Shown here piece by piece: positions 8,105 through 16,042 of a DNA stretch of 64,000 nt. The DNA comes from a virus: positions 27,058 to 91,057 of the IMG/VR virus record IMGVR_UViG_3300034062_008235. The stretch is one strand, 5' to 3'. The stretch's first letter is position 1; each line of letters starts with the position of its first letter. The notes beneath the pieces are model-generated. The model worked only from the letters and a program-made list of their open reading frames with translations. It was not told where the DNA came from and searched no databases. Made by a program: the position numbers and the translations under genes.

Positions 8105-8809
8105 ATGCGACAGATTTTTAAAACATCTACAGAACAACTGCTTAGTCTATCTGATGATTCAGATATGGTTTTTGCTTATCATTTGTTGATATATTATCTT
8201 AATTCTGAGTATCATTATTTTCCTGACTATAACCACACAAAATTTAATGATTTAAAACCTATAAGAAAACAATCAGCGTTTAAGTATCTTTTGAAATTTG
8301 TGAAAGATAAAAAAGAAATTTTCAAAGCGCCAGCTGAGTATTTTATTTTTATAAAAGCTCAAATGGAGATTATTAAAATCTTAGAAAACAAAAATCCAAT
8401 TATAAATCCAAGCCTATTGATTGGCGAAAAAGCTGAAAAAAGATATTTTGTTTGGATTAAGAAAATGCGAGAAAATAAGATGATGACAAAAACTGTCACG
8501 AGAAAACTTGAAGATAGATTTATATCATCTGCTTTTGAAAATACTATTGTATCTTTGAAAGATACATTAGGAGATAATTTTACATATGAAAATTTTTACA
8601 AAAATATTAGAAGAATATTATTGCAGATAAGAGCTAAACAAATTGATCCTATTTGGTGTTTTGTTAGCGAATGGGTTAATAAGTTACCAGACGACATAAA
8701 AAATGAAATTATTAGTTTAACAGAATGTGAAAAATATAAAGACTATAATGTTGATGATATAAAAAAAATTTACAATGAAAAGTTTAACAATTTATCTCAA
8801 GAGACATAA
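8105..8809 (+). CDS. Hypothetical helical protein
   Basis: A 234-residue protein rich in Lys, Ile, Phe and Tyr. Helices dominate; there is no signal peptide, membrane segment or recognised motif. It is the first rightward gene beside the candidate origin and precedes the 109-residue gene by eight bases, so the two probably share a message. Function unknown. Confidence 0.65.
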   Translation: MRQIFKTSTEQLLSLSDDSDMVFAYHLLIYYLNSEYHYFPDYNHTKFNDLKPIRKQSAFKYLLKFVKDKKEIFKAPAEYFIFIKAQMEIIKILENKNPIINPSLLIGEKAEKRYFVWIKKMRENKMMTKTVTRKLEDRFISSAFENTIVSLKDTLGDNFTYENFYKNIRRILLQIRAKQIDPIWCFVSEWVNKLPDDIKNEIISLTECEKYKDYNVDDIKKIYNEKFNNLSQET

Positions 8810-8817
8810 ATAATTTT

Positions 8818-9147
8818 ATGAAACAACAATCTGATGATCCTTTGGAATTTTTAAAGAATAGGCGTAAAGGGGCGCAAAATAATGCTGCTGATGCTAAAGC
8901 AAAAGGCGGTGATGCTATTCTTTCCTATTATCATTTTGAAGCAAAGGATAAACCTTATGCAGAAGTGATGAAAGCCCTTAAAAACGATGGATTGAAAACA
9001 GCTATCAAATTTAGTAAAGACCAAACTAAATCAATTATGAAAGAATTAGATTTTATTAATGATACTCAAAAAGATTTTCAAGCTTTAATGGGGAAAATTG
9101 AAGTTTATGGAGAATGTTATATTAAACTTTCATCTATTGATCAATAA
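8818..9147 (+). CDS. Hypothetical protein
   Basis: A 109-residue soluble protein: a basic, Ala/Gly-rich first third (NRRKGAQNNAADAKAKGG) that may bind nucleic acid, then an amphipathic helical part. No family recognised. Its stop overlaps the end of the convergent gene by seven bases. The ribosome site is weak. Confidence 0.6.
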   Translation: MKQQSDDPLEFLKNRRKGAQNNAADAKAKGGDAILSYYHFEAKDKPYAEVMKALKNDGLKTAIKFSKDQTKSIMKELDFINDTQKDFQALMGKIEVYGECYIKLSSIDQ

Positions 9148-9950
9148 GTTTTAAATATATTTTCAATAATTGTTGTAATCTCATTTTTATTCTGATCTAC
9201 GCTAAAATATTCGTCCCATTCAGGGGTCTGAGGTTCATAATTATAGAGCAAGTGAGGAGCAGAATATTCGGCACCCCAACATCGAATTAACCCTTTGTGT
9301 TTGATAAATTCTACATAAATATTAAATTGATTCACTTTTCTTTGACCGGGAGCTTCAAGACCTAAACCATGATACGAAAAATATATGATATATGTATTAA
9401 TGTTTTCTTTTATCACACCTTGGTAACTCATTACTTTTGGATGCTTTAATTTCATATTCATAGCAAGCATAATTACTAATTCTTCAAGCGAATCATATTT
9501 TTGTTTGGGCGTTTCCAAAGCCGTTTTATCAATATATTCAGCCAATTCAAAAATCCTAGTAGCTAACATTTTTTCAACAGCAATGTCTTCTACAGTCATA
9601 TGTTCGTAATCATTAACAACAGGAATAGAATAACGAGTAACCCAAGTTAATTCACCTTCCAAATCACTAATTCTTCTCATTATCGTTACACGACAAGAAC
9701 CAAGAGGACTAAATTTAAGACGAATTGACCCGACTTGATTACTGTCTCCATAATTAATCATAGATCCAAAATCTTTAACAGGTTCTTTTATTCCTATTTT
9801 ACCTAAATTGATTATTTCATCTAAAACAGTTTCGATTTTTAAAGGTTCTACTGGTTCTTCGTTATAACGAAGCTGACCTTTAGTAGAAACAACTTTGTCA
9901 AAACCGAAAACAACATCAGGTGATTTACCAACCCATTCAGTAAACTTCAT
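9141..9950 (-). CDS. Hypothetical protein with MKFTEW start
   Basis: A 269-residue mixed alpha/beta protein without recognised domain. Its first residues, MKFTEWVGK, resemble the shared late-protein leader described in the findings, though no hydrophobic-x-Glu cut site follows closely. GGAG lies nine bases before the ATG and a TATATAG box about 24 bases before. It shares a 29-base divergent spacer with 9980. Probably a late or virion gene by promoter type; function unknown. Confidence 0.65.
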   Translation of the reverse strand: MKFTEWVGKSPDVVFGFDKVVSTKGQLRYNEEPVEPLKIETVLDEIINLGKIGIKEPVKDFGSMINYGDSNQVGSIRLKFSPLGSCRVTIMRRISDLEGELTWVTRYSIPVVNDYEHMTVEDIAVEKMLATRIFELAEYIDKTALETPKQKYDSLEELVIMLAMNMKLKHPKVMSYQGVIKENINTYIIYFSYHGLGLEAPGQRKVNQFNIYVEFIKHKGLIRCWGAEYSAPHLLYNYEPQTPEWDEYFSVDQNKNEITTIIENIFKTY

Positions 9951-9979
9951 AAAAATTCTCCATAAATCTATATAGTCAT
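9951..9979. promoter_or_regulatory. Divergent TATATA-type late promoter
   Basis: The 29-base spacer contains CTATATAG. Leftward it is followed by GGAG and ATG at normal spacing. Rightward it reads TATATAGTCATATG with no ribosome site before the ATG of 9980. Confidence 0.5.
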
Positions 9980-10297
9980 ATGATTACTTTCATACAATTT
10001 TTAGAAGCTACAGAAAATGAAAAAGAAGTTAAAAAAAATGCTTTTAAAAATCAATTACAATTAAATATTGATAATGATCAAGGATTTACTATCAACCTAT
10101 CCAAGCTTGATATTGAAAAGATAAAGACTCGATTGAAAAGTTGGAGTAAATATGATCAAATGAGCAAGGAAGACAAGGCAATGATAAAAAGTATTATTGG
10201 TAAACCATCATCTACGTTAAATGATTTATTTAATGCTTTTTACAATGTTGTCAATCGAAAAACTGAAGAGAGTGACCTTCCTTCTCCAAAATTCTAA
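9980..10297 (+). CDS. Small late protein with capsid-targeting-like leader
   Basis: A 105-residue charged protein. The N-terminus MITFIQFLEATEN matches the leader family, with FLE followed by Ala as a candidate processing site. The rest is Lys/Asp-rich and helical, with LSKLDIEKIKTRLKSW in the middle. No Shine-Dalgarno sequence; the TATATA box ends five bases before the ATG. The last 47 bases overlap the end of uvsW on the other strand. Inferred to be a head-internal or precursor-processed protein; no domain is recognised. Confidence 0.65.
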   Translation: MITFIQFLEATENEKEVKKNAFKNQLQLNIDNDQGFTINLSKLDIEKIKTRLKSWSKYDQMSKEDKAMIKSIIGKPSSTLNDLFNAFYNVVNRKTEESDLPSPKF

Positions 10298-11669
10298 CTC
10301 TTTTTGCAGAATGCTTTTTCAAGTAAGGATTGTTTTCAAACATAAAATCAATGTAAGTAACTTCTTTTTTGTCATCAGCTGTTCTTAATCCACGACCCAT
10401 TCTTTGAATAATTAAATGATCAGCTTGCCCACCAGCAGCATTAATTAAATTGTGAATTTTAACATTGATACCAGTGTTGAATATTTGTTGAGTAGCAATT
10501 GCTATACAACTAGTTTTAGAACTTTGTAACATATTAATTACTTCTTTTCTAGAATCATTATCGTCTTTTCCTGTGATCCAATAAGCGGTTGGGATCATTT
10601 TTTTCAATTGATCACCATGCGCAATTCTGTCTACTAAAATTAATGTTCTGCCAGAAAACGCATTTGTCAATTCAACAACTTTATTATGTAAAGTTAAATT
10701 GTTGACAATACCAAGATCTATAGCTTCACTATAGATTGATAAGGAAAGATCAGGTTCACATATTTTGTAAAACAAGCATTTTGACTGAGATAATCTGCCT
10801 TTTTGTTGTAAGTCTGCTGTCGTTACTCTTCCTGTGGAAGTTGTAGTCGTCTTGATTATTGGACCGAAGAATCCTTTGACAAGATATTTGTGTACCTTGT
10901 CTGTTTCACCATGCTTAAACGGTGTTGCCGACAAACCTATCCTTATGACTGTATTTTTCATCTTTTTGTATATTTCTTTAGCTGTATCAGATACCATATC
11001 ATGAACTTCATCTACAATAAGAACTCTTATGCTATCAAGCTTGTCTTCCAAATGATGAATTGATTGCGCAGTAGCAACAGTTATTTTATTTGGATTATTG
11101 TTTCCACCCCAACAAGAACCAATATTTTTAAATCCCCATCTAGAAATTTCATCAAAATTCTGAGAAGCTAAAGACTTTCTGTTTTGCAAAACTAAAGTCG
11201 GTTCATGTTCTCCTAAAGCCTTTAAGAGAGCAGACATAAGGAATGTTTTCCCAGAAGCGGTAGGAGCAACAATAATTCCACGTTTGTGTTTGATCGCTTG
11301 GTTTACTAGGTCAACTTGATAATCTGTTAATTCGATTTTAGTGTTCATATCTTCGTTGTAATATTGTAAAAAATGTTCATCAATTTTATCGAATTTAAAT
11401 TTAATTGGTATTCTTAAATCACTAAGATCATATGATTCATTGAACTTTTTTACAATCATACAAATTTCTGGTAATATTCCGGTAAGAAATTTTCCTGTTT
11501 TTGCTGAAAAAAAGTTAACAAATCCATCCCACTTCTTAGATTTATAAAGAGGTGTGAATTGATAACCTTTTTGTCTAAATTTTAAATTAAGAATAATGTA
11601 TTTTAACATTTCTTGATTATCAGTTTGCAATTGACAGAAATCATTGTTAATTGTAATTGTAGTCGCCAT
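10251..11669 (-). CDS. uvsW: UvsW-like SF2 DNA/RNA helicase
   Basis: Unwinds branched DNA and R-loops and, in T4, helps switch from origin- to recombination-dependent replication. Superfamily 2 motifs are all visible: Walker A APTASGKT near residue 136, Q-rich motif Ia (LQNRKSLASQ), DEVHD box near 222, motif III SATPF, and motif VI QRMGRGLR. The 100-residue N-terminal part carries a YKSKKWDGFVNFF segment like the T4 UvsW N-domain. Length (472) is near T4 UvsW (about 500). Convergent with, and overlapping, 9980. Confidence 0.9.
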   Translation of the reverse strand: MATTITINNDFCQLQTDNQEMLKYIILNLKFRQKGYQFTPLYKSKKWDGFVNFFSAKTGKFLTGILPEICMIVKKFNESYDLSDLRIPIKFKFDKIDEHFLQYYNEDMNTKIELTDYQVDLVNQAIKHKRGIIVAPTASGKTFLMSALLKALGEHEPTLVLQNRKSLASQNFDEISRWGFKNIGSCWGGNNNPNKITVATAQSIHHLEDKLDSIRVLIVDEVHDMVSDTAKEIYKKMKNTVIRIGLSATPFKHGETDKVHKYLVKGFFGPIIKTTTTSTGRVTTADLQQKGRLSQSKCLFYKICEPDLSLSIYSEAIDLGIVNNLTLHNKVVELTNAFSGRTLILVDRIAHGDQLKKMIPTAYWITGKDDNDSRKEVINMLQSSKTSCIAIATQQIFNTGINVKIHNLINAAGGQADHLIIQRMGRGLRTADDKKEVTYIDFMFENNPYLKKHSAKRVRILEKEGHSLQFFD

Positions 11670-11784
11670 TTTTACCTCTTAAAAACTATTATCAAGTCAT
11701 AACCTTCATGCTAAATTATATTATTTTTTGAATATTTCGTCAAGATCTTTTATACATAGAAATGTTCTTTTTGGAGATTTTATT

Positions 11785-11949
11785 ATGATTGATAGCATGA
11801 TTGATGAAACATTATTCGTTGTTAAAAATCTTGATAAAAATCTTAAAGAAGTTGCTGAAAAACAAAAAAAATTAGATGAAAAAATGGATTTTTTAGAATT
11901 TAATAAAACTAAAATAAGAAAAAAATTATTTCCTCTTGCGGACATTTAA
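11785..11949 (+). CDS. Very small coiled-coil protein
   Basis: A 54-residue protein; ATG 11785 follows GGAG at nine bases, while the longer frame from 11728 lacks a site. Almost all of it is one Lys/Glu/Leu heptad helix (VKNLDKNLKEVAEKQKKL), suggesting a coiled coil. The last 24 bases overlap the convergent gene. Function unknown. Confidence 0.55.
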   Translation: MIDSMIDETLFVVKNLDKNLKEVAEKQKKLDEKMDFLEFNKTKIRKKLFPLADI

Positions 11950-12405
11950 GTAAAATAAATAACTATTTTTTTCTCCCGGTTTTAGGCTTTTAGCATTTTG
12001 TCTATAATCTAAAACTAATTTTGTTTCTGGATTTTCATAAATCACAAAATCTTTCAATCTAGACAGTACAGTTGTAATAAATTCTTTGCTTCCTGTGAGC
12101 CTAAATGTATCTTGTTGTAAAGTACTACCTTTATGAATTTGCTCAATAGGCTGCAATTGTAAAGGTATATTAGGAGCTAAAGCTTTCCAAAAAGTCATAA
12201 TTTGACTTTTCTTCGCTTTCCAAGGTTTTACTTTTGATCTGAATCCGGTTTCTGCTGGCTGCGGAACAGCTACAGTGTGATTTACAGGGTCTGCATTCGC
12301 ATTAATTGCAACTGGCGCAACTGCTTGCGGTTGTGGAACAGGACGCTCAGTTATTCGTAGAGCATCCGGTTGATCATTATTTAAATATTCCCAAAATGTT
12401 TTCAT
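11926..12405 (-). CDS. Late protein with capsid-targeting-like leader
   Basis: A 159-residue protein. MKTFWEYLN is nearly the T4 capsid-targeting start, and RITE at residues 17-20 is a candidate processing site. A Pro/Ala/Val-rich linker (about 21-55) follows, then a basic folded region. ATG 12405 is preferred over longer frames because it gives this leader and lies directly behind the TATATAT box. Divergent with 12424, which also carries the leader. No catalytic motif. Confidence 0.65.
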   Translation of the reverse strand: MKTFWEYLNNDQPDALRITERPVPQPQAVAPVAINANADPVNHTVAVPQPAETGFRSKVKPWKAKKSQIMTFWKALAPNIPLQLQPIEQIHKGSTLQQDTFRLTGSKEFITTVLSRLKDFVIYENPETKLVLDYRQNAKSLKPGEKNSYLFYLNVRKRK

Positions 12406-12423
12406 CGTACATATATATTTTGT
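12406..12423. promoter_or_regulatory. Divergent TATATA-type late promoter
   Basis: An 18-base spacer between two leader-bearing genes contains ATATATAT. Neither ATG has a ribosome binding site, so both messages could be leaderless. Confidence 0.45.
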
Positions 12424-12798
12424 ATGATCACAATTCATCAATTTAGAAGAAAAAAATTTTTAACTGAAGCAGATGCTCCAGCTGGTGGAGCATCCTCTAG
12501 TGGAGGTGCGGCACCACCGGGAGGAGCTTTAGGAGGAGCAACACCACCACCCGGAGGAGCACCACCATCTGACTTAGGTGGTCTAGGTGGTAGCCTTGGC
12601 GGGTCATTAGGTGGAGCAACTCCTCCCCCACCTTCAAGTTTGGGTGCAGATCTTGGTGGTGGAATTGGTGTTGGAGCAACAGGTGGTGCTCCAACAGCCG
12701 TCATTACAGACATTAACAAACTAAATGCTTGGGATCTTCTCGAAAAATATTTTGAAGGCAAAATTAAGCGAAAAGATAAGCTTGAACCTTACACATAA
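12424..12798 (+). CDS. Gly/Pro-rich protein with capsid-targeting-like leader
   Basis: A 124-residue protein in three parts. Residues 1-16 form the leader MITIHQFRRKKFLTEA with a textbook LTE-Ala site. Residues 17-90 are disordered Gly/Ala/Pro/Ser sequence built of GGA, PPP and LGG repeats. Residues 95-124 form a short basic-acidic helix (NKLNAWDLLEKYFEGKIKRK). Base composition is more GC-rich than neighbours because of Gly/Pro codons. It precedes gp47 by 38 bases. Likely a small virion protein; function unknown. Confidence 0.65.
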   Translation: MITIHQFRRKKFLTEADAPAGGASSSGGAAPPGGALGGATPPPGGAPPSDLGGLGGSLGGSLGGATPPPPSSLGADLGGGIGVGATGGAPTAVITDINKLNAWDLLEKYFEGKIKRKDKLEPYT

Positions 12799-12836
12799 AC
12801 TTGATATTATCATTTTGCGCCAAATCGAGGTAAAAA

Positions 12837-13916
12837 ATGATCAAGTTTTTGCTTTTTAGTGACATTCATATTCATCCGCACAAAAAAAGCGAAGATAGGC
12901 TTAATGATTGTTTACTTTGTTTGGTATGGGTTTTTGAAACAGCTAAGAAGCATAATATAAAAAATATAATTTTTGGTGGTGATTTTTTTCATGATCGCAC
13001 AAAAATTGAATCAATTGTATTACACGAAACATTTTCTATTCTTAAAAAATATCTTGATGGCAGCATAAATTTCTATGTTCTTTTGGGAAATCACGATCTT
13101 TGGTATTTTGAAAAGACATCTATCAGCTCTGTTACTGCTGTATCAGCATTGCCTAATGTTTATATTATAGATAAACCAAAACAAATCATCATAGAAGGTA
13201 TTAGCTGGCATTTTGTTCCTTTTACACATAATCCAATAGAAGACATTGATTTATTATCAGTTTTGAATCCACAAGATTCGTTTTTCTTAGGACATTTAGC
13301 AGTTGATGGCGCAAAATTAAATTCCAAAGGGTCAACTGCCGATGTAGAGATTGAACATGATGGAGAAATGACTAAAGTTAGTCCAAATATTTTCTCAAAA
13401 TACAAACATGCATTTCTTGGACATTATCATAACGCTCAAACAATATCAGAAAATACTGAATATATTGGCAGTCCATTGCAATTATCTTTCGGAGAATTAG
13501 AAGATAAAAAGAATATAATTATTTTAGAATTTATAGAAAATGATTATATTGTCAACTACGTTGCAAATGATTTTAGTCCACAACATTTTGAAGGAGATCT
13601 TGAAACTATAATGAAAATTGATCCGCAATTGTTGAAAAAATCTTTTGTATCAGTAATTGTCGAGGATGAAGATAAAGAAGAAATCAATAAAAAAATAAAG
13701 TTGTTAGAGAGTCAAGGTGTAAGTTCAGTCAAAATAAAGAAAAACATTATTGATAAAAATCAAAACAACGAATTAAAACAAATAGAAATTGCAAAAGAAA
13801 TTTTAAGTCAATCAGACAAAATGGTTAAAAAGTTTGTTGAGATAACGATGACTGAGTTAAACAAGGATTTGCTTATCAGTTGTGGGTTGGATATCATCAA
13901 CCAGTCTCAGGAGTAG
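12837..13916 (+). CDS. 47: gp47-like recombination nuclease subunit (Mre11/SbcD family)
   Basis: Metallophosphatase nuclease that, with gp46, resects DNA ends for recombination and degrades host DNA. Family motifs occur in order: DIHIH near residue 9, GGDFFHDR near 50, GNHD near 88, GHLAVDG and GHYHNAQ (metal-binding His) later. Length 359 against 339 in T4. GAGGTAAAAA precedes the ATG. The gp46 start follows four bases after its stop, so the subunits are made from one message. Confidence 0.93.
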   Translation: MIKFLLFSDIHIHPHKKSEDRLNDCLLCLVWVFETAKKHNIKNIIFGGDFFHDRTKIESIVLHETFSILKKYLDGSINFYVLLGNHDLWYFEKTSISSVTAVSALPNVYIIDKPKQIIIEGISWHFVPFTHNPIEDIDLLSVLNPQDSFFLGHLAVDGAKLNSKGSTADVEIEHDGEMTKVSPNIFSKYKHAFLGHYHNAQTISENTEYIGSPLQLSFGELEDKKNIIILEFIENDYIVNYVANDFSPQHFEGDLETIMKIDPQLLKKSFVSVIVEDEDKEEINKKIKLLESQGVSSVKIKKNIIDKNQNNELKQIEIAKEILSQSDKMVKKFVEITMTELNKDLLISCGLDIINQSQE

Positions 13917-13920
13917 TTCA

Positions 13921-15924
13921 ATGCGGAATATCAACTTTAAGAAAATAAAAGCTCAAAACTTTTTGTGCTTTGGCGATCAAGGCATAGAAATTGATTTTCA
14001 AAACTATGATTCAATTGTTATCATTACAGGGAAAAATCTTGATATCAAAGATAGTGAATTTAATTCCAGCAATGGTAGCGGTAAAAGTAGCATCTTAGAT
14101 GTGCTCCTTTATGGGCTTTTTGGAAAAACATTGAAAAATCCCAAGAAAATTGGAGTTAAAGATGTGATTAACAACAAAACTAATAAAAAAATGTCAATTG
14201 AAATATATTTTGATGACGTTAAGATTTTACGTTCAAGAAAACCTGATGGATTAAAACTTTGGAGATCAAAAGACGAAAAATTTGATGAAGCTACAGAATT
14301 GACTAGAGGAGAAATTAAACAAACACAAGATATGATTGAATCTATTCTTGGCTTTAATTATGAAACATTTAAATCTATTTGTGCCTTTACAGATTCAAAC
14401 ACAGATAGTTATTTAGAATCAAGTTCTACAGAAAGAAGAATAATTGTAGAAAACCTTTTAGGTTTAGAGAAATACAGAATTTATAACGAAAAAACAAAAG
14501 AAATAGTAAAAGAAACAAAAATTGAAATAACTTTGGCAGAAAAAGATAACATCGCTAATCAATCTATGATCGACAATATGACTTTGCAATTAAATCAAAT
14601 TATCGATAAAGAAAATTTATGGAAAGATAACATCAAACAAGAAATCATAAACTTAAAAAATGAACAAGAAATTTTAAACAAACAAATCAAAGATTTAAAA
14701 TCTTTTGACCCTCAAATTGAAAAATACGATAACGCACAAGAAAAAATTAAAACCAATAATATTGAAATTGAAAATTTAAACAAAAAAATATCAAAATTAG
14801 ATAGCTCAAAAGATCAAATTGAAACCAAAATAGAAGAAGGGAAAAACTTGCTCATTGATAATAATAACAAATTAGGAAAAATAAACAATAACATACATTC
14901 GTCAGAAATCAAAATTAAAGAAAATAAGATTAAAATTGATAAAATAACTAAACTTGAAGATGGTGTTACATGCGATCATTGTTTGTCAATTATCGATAAA
15001 AATGGCTATTTTCACATTGAACAAGATTGTAAAAACAATTTAGATATCCTTTTAACTAACAAAAATGAATTAGAAAATAATCATAAAGAATTAATTGATA
15101 AGATATTGTCTATTAAGACGGATATACAAAAAGTAATTGATTTAAAAAATAAGATAAGTGCGTCTTTAACAGAAACCAAAAACAACATTCAAAAGATTCA
15201 AGATGAAATTAGAGAATTGAACAAAGTACAAAAGCCAGAAACGATTAATATGATTGATAAGATTGAAAATAAAATTTCCATTAATAGTGTTACTATTATG
15301 GAAAAAGAGAATGCAATTAAAAACAAATCTCCTTTGGCTGATATAAAAGATAATGTTGAAAAAAACATACAAGATATTAAAAGCAATAAAGAGAAGAGCC
15401 AAACAAAACTTGACAACCTTGTTGCTAAAATTCCATATTTGAATTTCTGGCTTGATGCTTTTGGAGATAAAGGTGTACGAAAATTTGTTGTTGATCAGAT
15501 ACTACCATTGTTAAATAATTCAGTGGAAAATATGCTTTCCATTTTGATTGATGGAAATTTGTCGCTAAAATTTGATAACGAATTTAATGAAGAGATAAAA
15601 AAATCCACAGATGATGTTCCAATAATATATGATTTGCTTTCAAATGGGCAAAAAAGAAGAATTAATTTAGCTGTTTCTCAAGCTTTTGCACATGTTCGAG
15701 AACTTAATAGCGGATCAACACCTAATATTATATTCTTGGACGAAATATCTATTAACATGGATTCTCAAGGAAACAATGCCATATACAGACTTATTAGGAA
15801 TATAGCAAAAAACAAAAAAGTTTTTATAACGACACATGATCAAGAATTATTGCAATTGTTGTCTGGTGCAAGTGAGTTGAAATTACGAATGGAAAACGGT
15901 ATTTCATGTATACATAATGAGTGA
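13921..15924 (+). CDS. 46: gp46-like recombination ATPase subunit (Rad50/SbcC family)
   Basis: SMC-type ATPase partner of gp47. Start ATG 13921 follows CAGGAG. Walker A NGSGKSS lies at 51-57; two long Lys/Glu/Asn coiled-coil arms flank a zinc hook CDHC at 351-354; the ABC signature LSNGQKRR is near 575 and Walker B IIFLDE near 603, followed by the H-loop THD. At 667 residues it is somewhat longer than T4 gp46 (560), the extra length lying in the coiled coil. Confidence 0.93.
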   Translation: MRNINFKKIKAQNFLCFGDQGIEIDFQNYDSIVIITGKNLDIKDSEFNSSNGSGKSSILDVLLYGLFGKTLKNPKKIGVKDVINNKTNKKMSIEIYFDDVKILRSRKPDGLKLWRSKDEKFDEATELTRGEIKQTQDMIESILGFNYETFKSICAFTDSNTDSYLESSSTERRIIVENLLGLEKYRIYNEKTKEIVKETKIEITLAEKDNIANQSMIDNMTLQLNQIIDKENLWKDNIKQEIINLKNEQEILNKQIKDLKSFDPQIEKYDNAQEKIKTNNIEIENLNKKISKLDSSKDQIETKIEEGKNLLIDNNNKLGKINNNIHSSEIKIKENKIKIDKITKLEDGVTCDHCLSIIDKNGYFHIEQDCKNNLDILLTNKNELENNHKELIDKILSIKTDIQKVIDLKNKISASLTETKNNIQKIQDEIRELNKVQKPETINMIDKIENKISINSVTIMEKENAIKNKSPLADIKDNVEKNIQDIKSNKEKSQTKLDNLVAKIPYLNFWLDAFGDKGVRKFVVDQILPLLNNSVENMLSILIDGNLSLKFDNEFNEEIKKSTDDVPIIYDLLSNGQKRRINLAVSQAFAHVRELNSGSTPNIIFLDEISINMDSQGNNAIYRLIRNIAKNKKVFITTHDQELLQLLSGASELKLRMENGISCIHNE

Positions 15925-16042
15925 ATTTTAAAAATACGGAAAATTTGCTATTGCATGTTGAAAATTAATGAAATTTTTATTGCTTAGTAATTCACAATCA
16001 GTATTATTAATCTTATTGGTGTTTCTAAATTGAGGGGTTATA